From Aspidapion aeneum (taxonomy: Eukaryota > Arthropoda > Insecta > Coleoptera > Brentidae): 64,000 bases of DNA. Location of the stretch: NCBI GenBank assembly GCA_963576565.1, contig OY755048.1, positions 10,455,984-10,519,983 of the forward strand, read 5' to 3'. A program made the position numbers and the translations under genes. The notes beneath the pieces were generated by a model that saw nothing but the letters and a program-made list of their open reading frames with translations, searched no databases and was not told where the DNA came from. This document shows positions 13,290 to 25,490 of this stretch, piece after piece. Positions within the stretch are counted from its first letter, which is position 1; every line of letters begins with the position of its first letter.

Positions 13290-13354
13290 GTGTTCAAGAG
13301 TTTTTTAGAAATAGAAGATATATACCGAAAAAGCCTCCATGGCCGTAAAAGAAA

Positions 13355-13680
13355 CAGTGGCGGATCCAGTGGGGGGCACTAGGGGCACCCCCCCAAGAAT
13401 TTTTTGAATATACAAAAAATTAGTGAAAAGTAATGTTTTTGCTAATAAAAATTCAAAATTTTTGCTTGTGGCGCATGAAAGTGTCTATTGTTATTATCAT
13501 CGAAATTACAACCACTGACTAATTCAATAAAATGCTGCTTAAAAAAATATATACCGTTTTTTAACAACAGCGAATGTCACCTAAAGTGTACCCCCCCGAG
13601 AAGAACCGAACCAACCGAACCGAACCGAACCGAACCGAACCCCCCCCCCCCCGAGAGAAGCACCTCTGGATCCGCCCTTG
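13355..13680. mobile_element. hAT-type MITE copy A with 8-bp target duplication
   Basis: Terminal inverted repeats CAGTGGCGGATCCAG and CTGGATCCGCCCTTG enclose 326 bases, flanked on both sides by aaaagaaa (13347-13354 and 13681-13688). The 8-bp duplication and CAG start indicate a hAT-mobilised non-autonomous element. Inside, a (CCGAA)n microsatellite and poly-C have expanded near 13597-13652. It shares most of its sequence with copy B at 41446. Confidence 0.92.
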
Positions 13681-15067
13681 AAAAGAAACACACTGTATAC
13701 AAAAAATATGGACCCTGTCCTTAAAATGCAATCTCGAAAACGGTTTGATATGATATAGGTACTGTCTCCTTTGAAATAACTGAACGCCACCCCCCCCCCC
13801 AAATATGCCCAAGTTGGATCACCCTGTGTGAAAAGTAAAAAAAATTAGAATATTTTCTCTTTTTTCCTTTGAAGAGATTACGAGATGTATCTTGTATTTA
13901 TATTTATGAAATAATTAAAATAATTCTAAATTATGGCACCTGGGCACCAAACATTTTGATTTTATCTTTAAATTTTAAGAAATCCATCCCTGTTTATCTT
14001 ATGCTAAGAAGATTTTTAAAAATCTGGGGCCATTTAAGAAAAATAATCTAATAATATTCCTTAATAACAATATCCTTTATAAATAATAAGATAATAATAA
14101 CACACTTCATTGCCTACTTAAATATTTTTAATGGGGCTATTTGTGACATAATTCCATGATAGTTTTGAAACTATTAAATTAAATACATACGAAACTTTTT
14201 GTGTTTCTAGGACACCAACATGCATAATTTCAAGAAATTTAAATTACATGTAATTTAAAATTTACTAGTCTGGAGGTAGTTGCATATTAATTTATTTACA
14301 TTAAACCTAAATAAGGTGAATAACCCCTTAATAAAACTAAACAAGCTCCCTTCATTTGACTAGACAAAAAAATCCTTTTTTATGAGGGTGCAAAAGTTTA
14401 AGGAGTGTACCTACACCCCATTTCTTTCATTAATTTAATGTAAGGTGTGTAACATAACTATGAATGTTTCAAAACATTTAGGCAATTTATTTTTAAAAAT
14501 TCATATTGATGTCACCAAAATCTGTTGTATTTATAGTTAAGATAACTTAAACAAAACCATCATACCAGAATAACAGTGACATCACAGCATAAATAATAAA
14601 AAGAATAAAACATCGAAGGAAACAAGAATCTAAACTTGTATATTAAAATAAATGATGTCATGCTGATAAGTCATTAATAAACTCTAAACTATTTTTAAAT
14701 TAAGTAAGTAATTGCAAAAACTCCTAGAATCGTTTTAACTACAAAAAATGCAATTAAATATGACGGGATTTGGTGCAGTTGATTTTTTAAGGCTGTTATG
14801 AGTAAACCTGTACCATTTAGATATATAACAGTTTGCCTGCACTCTCTTTTTTTTAAATCATATCAAATAATAATAACTCCTTACTAAATACTTTCAAAAT
14901 CTTTAAATTGGTTGTATTTAAAAGGTAATTTTGATTTGTAAAAATTTGTGAACATATCAAAATTGTTAGAAAAGAAACATGTGCTATTAAAGCGTTAAAA
15001 AAATTGCCTGCAGTTATCATTTAAAGGTTTACCCTTAATAAACAATGCTTTACAGCATAGAAAATGA

Positions 15068-15287
15068 ATGCCTAATAAACTAGATAACACACATCACGAG
15101 CATTATAGTCCAATATTTGATTTAGATACCCGTGATAAGATAAGAAATTTACCTGATAAAAATGCCTCAAATACAACAAACGCTCTTCATAACGATTCGC
15201 ACTACTGGGCACTCACAACCGACAACGAATACGAAAGGTGCGGTTTAAGCCCCGAATATTTCAGCCCCTTTAACAACGCCAAACCAG
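15068..15287 (+). CDS. Orphan coding-like first exon, product not recognised (73 aa, partial)
   Basis: An open frame starts at an ATG with an in-frame TGA directly upstream (15065) and runs 73 codons to a good donor, CCAG|GTAAAC at 15288; read through, it stops after 97 codons. Composition is protein-like and hydrophilic (for example residues 57-72, GLSPEYFSPFNNAKPG), unlike the lysine- and phenylalanine-rich translations of the surrounding AT-rich DNA. I recognise no domain and found no second exon in the next 20 kb. It could be the first exon of a plus-strand gene with a long intron, a distant alternative start for the smash-like gene, or chance. It lies between the minus-strand Nrg and RUNDC1 genes. 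Confidence 0.4.
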
Positions 15288-16010
15288 GTAAACAATCAAC
15301 CGTACACCACCGATATTTGACCTATTCATATGGTTTAAAATTTCGACGATATCAAATGTGATTCAGATTTTGTTCTTCTTGGTATAGTCGACACACGGTA
15401 GGCGTGGTAAACTACAGTTTAATTTTTAATGGCGGCAACTGAAAATGGCAGCCATGTTTCTATATGACCATGCCCGTGCATAAGCTACCTTTCAAGAAGG
15501 GTCCAATCTATTTTATATAAGAATCAATTTTTTAGATAATAGCTGCTCAGCCCTTAACATATAATAGAAACAATGCATTTAACAAAAACACGGAAAAGGT
15601 ATTATCATGTAATCATAGTAAAGCCCCCTTTATATCACACACCAATGCTGTAACTATCTCTCAAGCGCCATCTTTGACTCAACTGCGATACTAAAGGACG
15701 ATCGATAAATCAAACAAAGCTGGATTTTCTACCAACTGCAATTAATAATTATTCATAATTTTAGTAACACAAAAAAACCATTTCATTAATTTATTGTATT
15801 TATTTTTAAATTATTAATGCTAATGAAATGTTAAGGAATGTCATTTAACAATGAATTTTTAATGAATAACATAGTATTAACAATACTGCTGATTATACAT
15901 ATGGTATTTTTTACTAACTATTATAAATAGTGGAACAAAACAAATAAGAACAAGGAACATATGTAATAATAATTATATCTATCTTGATATATGAGAAATA
16001 TTAGGAATAT
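15288..16010. other. Gap after the orphan exon
   Basis: AT-rich DNA between the orphan exon and the RUNDC1 stop codon. Holds the RUNDC1 3' UTR (minus strand, below 16010). I saw no second exon for the orphan frame here. Confidence 0.4.
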
Positions 16011-19000
16011 TTAGAAGACATCTTTAATATTTTGAAATTGCCTAACCGCCAAATCGATGGGTAGATCAAACTTGTATCTAGTGAGACAATCTAGGCTCCT
16101 TAGACTATCCTGAAACCCTAAAAATAATTAAGTATAATTAGTAACCAGAATTACTTTTAAAATTTTAACATTTCTACCTGTCTTCTCAACATAACTCCAT
16201 GGAAGATAATGTTCCTTAAGCAACTGATTACACGTAAACAACAAATTCAACCAAGGGACTAGTTTGTTAGCGCTAAAACAAAGAAACAGCAGTTATGGGC
16301 GAAGTTTATCAAGGTTGAAAATTTCATTTTGCAAATTATTAAAAGTTTGGCTTTGCTTTACAAAATATTTTTTACGCTTTAATGTTGGGTAAACTCAAAA
16401 CTAAACATAGAACGGTAAATTTTTCAAATTATCGACAAAAATAATATACCACGCTCAAAAAAAATTTTATTTGGGGAACATTTCTTAAAACTTTAAAAAT
16501 AATATTAAACTTTCTTTAAAAGTACTTTAATTCCATTAATTTAGCATAACTTGATACGGATTGTATAATTAGTGAGAGAAATTACCCAATGTGTTTAGAT
16601 GTAATTTTTGGGGTAAATTTTTGTTGCTTATTTTAAAAACACTTAGGATATTTTCAAGTTTCGAAGTTTTAAACTATTTATTTTATTTATTTATATATTT
16701 AACTCTAATAACACATTATTTTAATGTTTATATAATTTCCAAAATATGCAATGTTTTTTTAACCATATATATATTATCCATTTGAAAAATTTTAAAAATA
16801 AATAAATTATCACAAATTATAAATAAAAATTCAAATTTTCAAAATATAAAAAAAAAATCTAATATTAAAATTCTAAAAAAATATGGAAACTTTTAAAAAT
16901 CAAAAAAAAAATCAAAATCAAAAAGGAAAATACATTTCAAATAAATTGAAAAAATAGTCCATTTCTCAAAGTGGAGTTTGCAAATTACAAAGAAAAACTG
17001 AATGTCTTGTGATGTGATGTGATTAAACCGATACCCCCTTAAAATGTAACATACCTTTCAAAAACCTTATTAGGTATGTTGCATTTTAAGGGGGTATCGG
17101 TTTAATCTATTTAATATGCACTAAAGTTGCTTCGGATGTAGTTACACTTCTTTGTTTAACTTGTTTTAGCTGATGATGGGTCTCTTTAGACTCGAAACAT
17201 GTCCTAAATAAAACCCGAAACAATAAAGACTTTAGTGGAGAAGACATTCAGTTTTTCTTTGACATTTCAAATATTTTCAAAATTCGAAAAATTTGAACTC
17301 CTATATTTAGTACAAACTTACAAGTAAAGTTAACGTTTCTTAACGACACCGTTCCCGCTTTGAAAATGACGTTTCCGCTATTATTATCTTTGATTTTTTT
17401 CTAATTTTTTCACAATATTTTTGAGGTGACAAAAATATATAGTTTAAATGTACGCTACTAAAATATCAAAATAAAATTTGCTTTCCGCGTTAATTTATTA
17501 TTTAATACCAACAATCAACTCGGCGTTGACAACCTGTTCGAAGTTGCGATGGAAAGACCTAGTACAGCACCATCTGACACTTTTAGTAAGAAACAATTTT
17601 ATTTTTTATGTCTCTGTTCCCCAAATGATGAGTGTCTGGTCAGACAACTTTATTAATAAGCAAAATTAACGTTTACTCAAAATTTATTGTGAACCATGTT
17701 GGAATTCATTAACCTTACTGATTCCAATTAGAGTTTAAAATATGGATTGTTAAATTTAATTGATTTTAATATGTCTTGTACCCATCGTGTTCCTCAAATG
17801 ATTTGTCGTATTGAATGATTGTAAACGTTGAGATGAGCTTTAAGTATAATAATCTGAAAATAATTTGAAAACTGTAATTTACTACTTACTCAAATCCTCT
17901 ACCTCCATGATTTTGAGCTTGATAAACATTTTGTTATAATAAAAAAAATATGTCATAAATAACGGAGATGATAATAATAATGTTACTCACTTTAAGGCAG
18001 CAGATATAAAGGCTTTAAAATGTGAATCGCAGCTTCTTTTATAAGGTGTATGAGTTGATATAATAGTCCCAATAGCACATAGCATATTATGTTTGTTACT
18101 AGACGGTGATGCCCCAGCGATATCTAAGTTAAAGCTTTGCGACAATTTACGAGCTGGGGTTGAGTTGTACTTTTCACCATTTTTCAAGCGGTAGTACTCT
18201 AAAAAATTGTAATCATCCTTAAGTACTTATAAAAAATAACTCATACCAAGTCGCAACTACTTAAAATTACACTAGAACTCACCTACCTAAAATAATTTCC
18301 CAAGCATGTATTTTTGTCTCGGTCATAGAATGGCTTCTTGGAAAGCATCCCATAAAAGGAACCAAAGTAGTGGACGTATTGGCAACACATGTACCATGTT
18401 GCATTAAATCTCTGATGCAAGGAGCTAAATATTTTCTTACTGCTGTAGTGAGCTGAACGTTTGAAGAAAATGATTGAAATTCAGTGTCACTAGAAAAGAG
18501 CCCCTCTTGATCGTTAAGTTTTTCTTGTTGAACAGCTACTAATTCCCTAACCCTGGCGATCGCAATTTCTAGTTTAGCTCTTAAATCACCCCAATGATTT
18601 CCTTTCATTGTATTTTTCAGATCATTTCTCTTAAAGCCTGATTTAGCACCACAACCCATTTGCATTATAGCAAACATCTGTAAAATTGTAGCGGTTTTCT
18701 GTATAAGTCCAAGTGTATTTTCACTGGGAAATGGCTTTTTAACTGAGTGATACGCGCAACCGCAGCTACATTTCGCATGTTTTCCACTGCTATCCGCCTG
18801 CAGGTAACTAATGAATCTCTCCAGATCTTCGACTTGAGTCTTTAGCTGAGCAACCAAATGTTCTTTTACTCTAAGTGGACTCACTAATTGATCAAGAGCC
18901 ACATTTACCTGCTGCTTTACATCCTGCTGTGTGAGCTAAAACAATAATGTATTTCAAATGATGGCCTATTAAAAGGTCAAATGTTATAATTACCTGATGA

Positions 19001-19714
19001 AAATTTCTCTCATCTAGCTCAAGATTCATGCGTGATTTTATTTCATCCAAAATAACTCTTTGCCTTTCCAGAAGGACATCCTGTGGAACGCCAGCTTCTC
19101 CAGATTCAAACGCATATTGTTCAAGTTCTTTTAGCTGGGTTTTTAGTTTGTCAATCAATTCTCGTTGTTGAGTACGTCTTAGTCGAATCGCCTCTGCTAG
19201 ACTTTCTTCATCCATTTTGTCCTGTTATAAAAATTTGGCCATTTGAATAAAAAAAATTTAAACCAATTTTTTAAAGGGTTGTTCCTACCTTGGCAAGTGC
19301 AATATCTGGTATGCCTCTAAAAGCAAATTCCTCCAGAGATTTTAAAAGTTCTTCTTTATCTTCAGCTGGCGAATTAACTATCTGGCGCAATCTAAATTGA
19401 ACTTGGGCAAAATGTGTAGTTAGTGCAAACAGTGAAGAGTTCAGTAATTCTTGTTCATCTTCAAGAGTTCGCAATTTTTCCGCAGCATCTCTAAAATCAT
19501 TGCTTATATTAGGTTTTTTTAGTGTAAATAATCCAAAACTTTTATCAACATACCTATGGTATAAATCAGAGTGGAAACAAAACTTCTCTAGGTCAAAGTC
19601 TTCTGCATCATCGTTTGGAGCACCCAAAGGGTCCCATCGCTCACCGGTTGGTTGCTCTAGATCGTCTGGAAAGTGGTCTGGTGTACCTTCCATACTATCC
19701 AGATTGTTGTCCAT
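16011..19714 (-). CDS. RUNDC1: RUN domain-containing protein 1 homologue (6 exons, 570 aa)
   Basis: Coding exons 5' to 3': 19714-19289, 19221-18994, 18935-18287, 18198-17991, 16272-16178, 16117-16011, totalling 1713 nt in frame. The N-terminal part has the block ELLNSSLFALTTHFAQVQFR; a coiled coil rich in Leu, Glu and Lys follows in exon 2, then a cysteine cluster (KCSCGCAYH) in exon 3, and a C-terminal RUN domain spread over exons 3-6 that ends in LPIDLAVRQFQNIKDVF. Length and motif order match animal RUNDC1 (about 600 aa); RUN domains generally bind small GTPases, but the job of this protein is poorly known. The last long intron (16273-17990) carries a large hairpin. A 63-base in-frame stretch in exon 1 with perfect GT-AG borders may be a short intron, which would give 549 aa. 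Confidence 0.93.
17022..17106. repeat. Hairpin with 34-base arms in the last long RUNDC1 intron
   Basis: Arms 17022-17055 and 17073-17106 (attaaaccgatacccccttaaa... and its inverse) differ at one or two positions and enclose a 17-base loop. About 65 bases further right is a short GATGATGGGTCTC...CGAAACATGTC block, so it may be the end of a repeat element. Confidence 0.85.
17170..17255. repeat. Retroelement-end-like block 2 (GATGATG ... CGAAAC)
   Basis: Has ctgatgatgggtctc, actcgaaacatgtcc and actttagtggagaagaca. Same order and spacing as block 1 at 11225; the two are diverged copies of one repeat in the same orientation. Confidence 0.5.
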
Positions 19715-20489
19715 GCTGTTAGTTACTGCCTTCTACTTTTTCTATCAAAAATCATTGCTGGCTGGTATCTTCATTGTTGGAAAGATTCTGGATCTGCTGG
19801 AGTATAACCACCAAGGTTTCATGACAAATTAAGTATTGCCAATAAACAAATTCACTACTTTTAGTAATATTATATGCTACTCTACCACATACTGTCTTGA
19901 TCTGTTATTGACAAACAGCGGTCTTTGACGTTATTTCTATGGAACGCGTTCTAATATCGATCTAGCATTACACTGGAATACAGTCTCCTCGTTTGTTTCG
20001 CTCAAATAAAGAAAGCTAACCATTTCCTAGGTTTTGATCCAGTTAAACAGGCCAAAGAAGTCACTGAACTAAATAATTTCATGTATTACTATAACACAAA
20101 ACGCAAAGTTGACTTCAATGTAGATATAATAAAATGCGGCTGCTAGTTAAAGTAACAGAGGGGATTCGTCGAGATGTGAACGCTTGAGTCACGAAATAAA
20201 TATACCATTATACTAAAATCGTTAGCGTTGAAGTTCGTATATTTATTTTGAAGTTGTGCTTTAGAAAATTAAAATAGGGCTTGAAATAAATAAGGTTTTA
20301 AATAAAAACGAGAAATTTGACGATTTATTCGTATTGTCCCATATTTTACCTAGAAAACACGCCTGCGCAGAGCACGTACTTAGTCGTCCTTTCGATGTTG
20401 TAAACTAGTCGGGTTTTGTTCATGTTCTTTTAGGAGGTAATATTAGCGGTAAAACTAAACAATGTTACGGGTTACCATAGTTAGTCACT

Positions 20490-20676
20490 GGTAAACACGA
20501 CGGACGTAGGATTTTCGAAACAATACGCTATTTGGAATTCGCAACGCGCTGAAATGCCCTAATTTCGACAGTTTTAAAGTGGTGAATTGAAAAAATAGTG
20601 GTAAAAATGTGTGCATTTGTGCCATAAAAGAAGCAGTCTGACTTTTGTTAGGATTTTTACCTGAAATGAGAATAAG
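20490..20676 (+). other. Candidate untranslated first exon (plus strand), possibly of smash
   Basis: A less AT-rich block divergent from RUNDC1 ends at a strong donor, AATAAG|GTAAGA (donor at 20677). The smash 5' UTR begins at an acceptor (35476), so an untranslated exon must lie upstream on this strand; this is one candidate. Start position is a guess. A second candidate donor, GTTAA|GTGAGTAA, lies at about 29173. Confidence 0.25.
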
Positions 20677-21796
20677 GTAAGATTTTCATAGCCGATGCGT
20701 TTCTGTTTAAATTAAGTGTAATGTCTAACTGGATATTTACTGCTATCGGAAAGAATTGACAATAATTGTATATAACTTTATAAAAAAAAATTATTCCAAT
20801 ATTTAAATATTTTTTTATGTATATTTATTATTTATTTATATTTAAAGAATATTGTCATTATCATTTATCATACATTTCTTTTTTTTCTAACTATTCGCAA
20901 AATTATCTGTTTCCCATTTAAGTAAGTTAATAATAAGATTATTGGGATTAAAATTGATTTTATTTGTGATTTTTTCCACAAGCTGATACTACCCCTACTA
21001 AAATTAATTTAAGATACAAACTACTGGATTGCGGAATTTAAATTGTACCTATACTATAAATTTTCATCATAATTAATTTTTTATTATATTTAGCCCACTT
21101 TAAATTTATGGGTGTAGCATGTAAATCTTTATCAGTTTATTAAACAAATATTTGAAAAACTGTTTTTCCAAAAACACAATTTTAACATTGGCACCATTAA
21201 TGTACTTGACACAATATAGTAACTAGACGTGTTTTGTGAATTTACTTTTAAATATATTTTTATTAGAAATAAATAAAAATGAGACGAAATTAAAAATGCA
21301 GAAGTTTTACAAATTGTGAAAGAAAATAAGTCGCTTTTGTGCTAAAAATGTTGTTGTAAAAAAATGGAGCACTTTCCCATATAGACAATATAGTATGAAT
21401 GGTCCCAGTGTTTTTTAAGCTACTTAAGTAGGTGTGCAGTGATAAATCTATCTAATAAGGTTATCAAGGATTTATTAAAATCCAATTAATATCTAGTGTA
21501 TCAAAGATCGTAAATAGTGCAGCTTCTGCCGATCATTATATGATATCTATAAATATCATGTGAAATCCTTGTGACTGCTAATAAAGTATGTTTATTAAAA
21601 AACTAGGTAAGTTATATATAATACAAGCTACATCTTATGAGCATAAAATTTTATACTTTTTTTTTAATTACAAATGTTTTGCTTGCAATATATTTAAATT
21701 TATATGGGTGTATTTTCAAAGGTATAGTTCATCCATTGGATTAAGAAAAATCGTAAATAAATTACATACATCGATTTGTTCACCTAATTTAATTTA

Positions 21797-22085
21797 TAGC
21801 CCAGGAAAATTATAATTTCTGTGCGGAATTTGAGGTAACAAGCTGACTTTTTGCAGAGACATTCGTTTTAATTTTCTAATGAAGCACTAAAAAATGTCAT
21901 ATGCTCACTCACCCGTGTGCATTTTGAGATATCGAAGGTCACAGGTTTTTTCCGAATATCTCGCTTACGGTTCATACGACGTCTTAAGATGTCTTTACAA
22001 GACTTGCGTAAAACAGTATTCTCTACAATGTTGTTATCTCAAACTCCGCAGATGGGACCTTTTTTGAGCTAATTTTCCTGGGCTA
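21797..22085. repeat. MITE with 16-bp perfect terminal inverted repeats
   Basis: Ends TAGCCCAGGAAAATTA and TAATTTTCCTGGGCTA, with further imperfect pairing inside (gcggaatttgaggtaac against gttatctcaaactccgc). 289 bases, no coding sequence. Confidence 0.8.
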
Positions 22086-24615
22086 TTGGTAGCATCTAAC
22101 GTCTGTGGCTCATGCTATTTAGAATCGAACTTTATATTTTTTTCTCGAATATTTTTAATATGATATGTAAAAAAAGGAACCACTAGAAGTAAAAAAATAA
22201 GAATTTTTTATAAGTTTTCCTAATGAAATGGCTGAAGTTTACTAAACATGAAACTCATATTATTAATGGAAGGTCAAACCACATTCACCGTTTTTTTTCT
22301 TTTGTACTGCTTTTGCTGTAATTATGTAGATTTTAGTTAATTTATCTATTTAAAAAACAATCCCAATATCAGTTTGTTTAAACGAAAGATTTATGTTATG
22401 TAATTCGCAACAGCGTTCAAAGAGAAATTCAAAACTTTATCCAAGAATTTTAATCTCAGTTGCATTTGCACTTTACTAGAGAAATAATAAGAGGTCAAGA
22501 AAGACCTTGGCATTATGCAACCAAACAAAATTAAAAATGTTAATTTCACACACATTCCTTTCTGAAAACAAAGCAAAATTTTTACTGCCTTACTCAATCA
22601 AGCTTTTAGTTATTTCGCAAAAACTCATTTTAGTACATATTTTTCAAAATTATTGTTGCTCTCATATTTTCAAGCAAGAAACATTCTGACGACTTCCTAT
22701 AGTATAAGGTACACGTCTCAATTAAGGCCACCATAAGAAGTTTTTTTTATTTTGAAAGCCGCTGAAACTAAAATATTATCTATAGGTATTGTACTACATA
22801 GTACTACTAATTTTTTACCTAAAAATAAAACTTACTTCCACATAACTTTTTTTGGATCATGACGGACATAATAAGCCCAATTCGTAAAAAACACAAAATA
22901 AGTTAAAACACTGGAGAAAAGACTATTTTTTGAATTAAAACCTTTATTATAAAAAAACATAGTAACTTTTGAAAAACATTATGTGCCATCACTATTAATG
23001 CCATCATGTGCTTACCTGGCTTTCCTGGAAACACAAAACACACCAAAAAACATTTATGATAAAACCAGTCACTCTTAACACTTTGTAATTACCAAATTTC
23101 TTAGAGGTCTTTTAACCTTTCTAACAGATAAAGCACAAGCGAAAAAAATAAATGCTAGTGCTAGCACTTTAAGGGGGCCATAGAAACTACAAAAAATAAA
23201 AAACTAAAGACCCCACGCACAAGCTGCAACAGTGGTTTCAGTGGGGAATTTTTTATTTCCCGCCATCTAAAAACTAAATTATAAATAAATAAATAAATAT
23301 AAATTTTTTAAGGATTTTTGGAAAATAAAATTATGTTATGTTATGTTTTATTCCATGTACAACCGACAAACTTTCAGAGGACAATGTAGATTTCGCTGAG
23401 GGATTTCAATTTTAGCCTAGAGATAGCACTGGCCTTATTGAGTGCATGGCCTTATTTGGGGCAGGTACCTTACATTAATTTTTATATTTTTCGTTATAGT
23501 CTGTGTAAGTTTCATATTTTTGGTTTAGAATTTATTTTCTTTAGTTAAAAATATTTTTAAAATAGCAAATTAGGATATCAATAAAAAATATAAATTTGAT
23601 GAAACAATAATAAAAAATATTGAGAGTAATACCTCATTTTAAAGGAAATTATAAGCTGATTTAAAACATCAAAAAATAAAACTGATAACAGAAAATTCAC
23701 TTTCATAGTTAAATTATTTATAAGAAATACTATAAAAAGCAGTTTTCATAAATAAAATTTTATGGACCCTTTCCGACACAGAAAAAATATAATATATCAA
23801 ATCTAGAAAACGTATTTTATCGATATTATCATCTTTTACAGTAAGTTGACTTGACGACGTCTGCTTTGCAACAATATTTTATTTTTCAAGATATCTAGCT
23901 TTGAGTGGAGAGTATTTGAAAACAAAAATCAAATCAAGTGTACCTACCTATATATCAATTTACCTAAAGCAAAACCATTCTTCAAATTAAACAAAGAATT
24001 ATTACTGCAAGTTAAAAACATTAACTATAGTGAGGAAATTCCAATTTTCTTGATCGGGCATCATGTTTCAAATCAAAATGACGATGGCTAGGGTTATACC
24101 ATTTTCAACTTTTTTAAGCAAGTCATTATTTTTTTGAATAAAAAACATTATTATCTCAATTAAAAAGTTATATTTTCTTGATTGAAACAAAAAACATTTT
24201 TACAAACAAAAAGGTCATTTTCTTACATCAAAACAAATTTTCTTCTCGCCTTGAAACAAGCGTTATCTTGATATGAAATATTTTATATTATTAAAAGCGC
24301 ACTCTATCTTCTGTTGACTATACTTTTGGTTATTTATTTTTACACGTTCCAACTGAAAATAAGTACAAATACAAGTTGGTTTCAATCTTTGCTATGTATA
24401 GCTTAAGTTTAAGAGGTAGTCTGTAAGGGTTTAAGGTTTAGTTATTAAGTTTAATGTAGTAAGGTTTAAATAGGATTACACATAACAATCAGCTGTGACT
24501 ATATAATCATCATCATTGCAATTAGATAACTGTTTAAGACTAAACCGAAAGAAATGAAAACCTTCGTTTTTTTTTAATTCAAAATTTCTTAATAAAACAA
24601 AACATTAATTCACCC

Positions 24616-24854
24616 CCTTAGTGCAACAACTGGATAACTCGAAATTTATGCATTTTGAGTTATCCAGTTAAGGCTGACCTATTTTTCATCTTTTCTCTTT
24701 TTAATTCAACATTTGGATATTTTGTATGAGCAACCAAACTTGTTTAAAAACTTAAAAAGAAATAGAAAACTCAAAAAATTCACATTTTATAAAAAGACAT
24801 CTTGAGATTTTCTCAAAACTATTAATTTCACGTTATCTAGTTGTTGCACTAAGG
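24616..24854. repeat. MITE with about 30-bp terminal inverted repeats
   Basis: Left end CCTTAGTGCAACAACTGGAT, right end inverse tctagttgttgcactaagg. About 239 bases. A second internal inverted pair (actggataactcgaaat / tgagttatccagt) lies close to the left end. Confidence 0.75.
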
Positions 24855-25184
24855 AGACTGTCTTAAAAGGAAAATTAAAATTTCTTAATGCAAGAAAGTT
24901 TTTGTCTAGAATTAAGTCAATATGATTTTCTTGGAACGAGATAAATGTATTTTATAATGAAAGATGCGTTTTGCCTTCAGTAACTGCAATATTCCAAGAA
25001 AAAAATTATCTTCATTTATAGGCGCAACCAGGAAGGAGTCTTACGGGGGCCCGAGGATTATTAATGAAATATGTGGAAAATATCAAAAAAAATCCTAGCC
25101 TAGGGGGTTCCCGGGCCCCGGCCCACCGGGTAGGCCTATGCCATTTGCTTTGATTTAAGAGGGAGGGAGCTGCGTATATCATAT

Positions 25185-25490
25185 AATGAGCGCGTAAGGG
25201 TTTTGAAATAACCCGTTTTTGGGAAATAATTAAAATTTCAAGAAGCCGTTAAGATGTTATATTGGAATAAAAATATTAAATATTTTTCACACAAATCTAA
25301 TTGTAAGGGTTTTGAAATAACAACAAAAAATTTCTAAAAATTAGGTAATCTAGGCAAGTTTTTTAAGGTTTGAGGTAATTTTTTTTTATTGAGGATCAAA
25401 ATGCGCGATACAATTTGTCAAGAGTTTTATCATAAAATATTAAATAGTTTTCCCATAGAAGTGTTATTTCAAAACTCTTACACGCTCATT
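25185..25490. repeat. MITE with about 27-bp terminal inverted repeats
   Basis: Left end aatgagcgcgtaagggtttt and tgaaataac; right end gttatttcaaaactcttaca and cgctcatt. 306 bases, AT-rich interior. Confidence 0.75.

Larger units (their letters stand above)
12009..15067. other. Nrg 5' leader intron or intergenic DNA with two MITE-type elements
   Basis: AT-rich. Holds a foldback element (about 12784-13289: gggtaaactttgcc near 12860 pairs with ggtaaagtttacccc near 13205) and the hAT MITE at 13355-13680. Nothing else recognisable; the upstream untranslated Nrg exon could lie here or farther right. Confidence 0.5.

Noticed and set aside
13488..13812. Several open frames with RTEPTEPNRTEP-type repeats
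   Set aside because: Products of the (CCGAA)n microsatellite inside the MITE; not coding.
18280..18287. Alternative RUNDC1 donor GTGAGT four bases after the chosen one
   Set aside because: It is a stronger consensus but shifts the frame; GTAGGT at 18286 gives the expected LEYYRLKNGEKYN join.
21588..21815. Plus-strand frame of 75 aa, rich in Phe, Tyr, Lys and Ile
   Set aside because: Composition is what AT-rich DNA gives by chance, and the frame ends inside a MITE.
25020..25140. GC-rich block with ataggcgcaacc ... gtaggcctat ends as a MITE
   Set aside because: The inverted ends match at only a few positions and no target duplication is visible.
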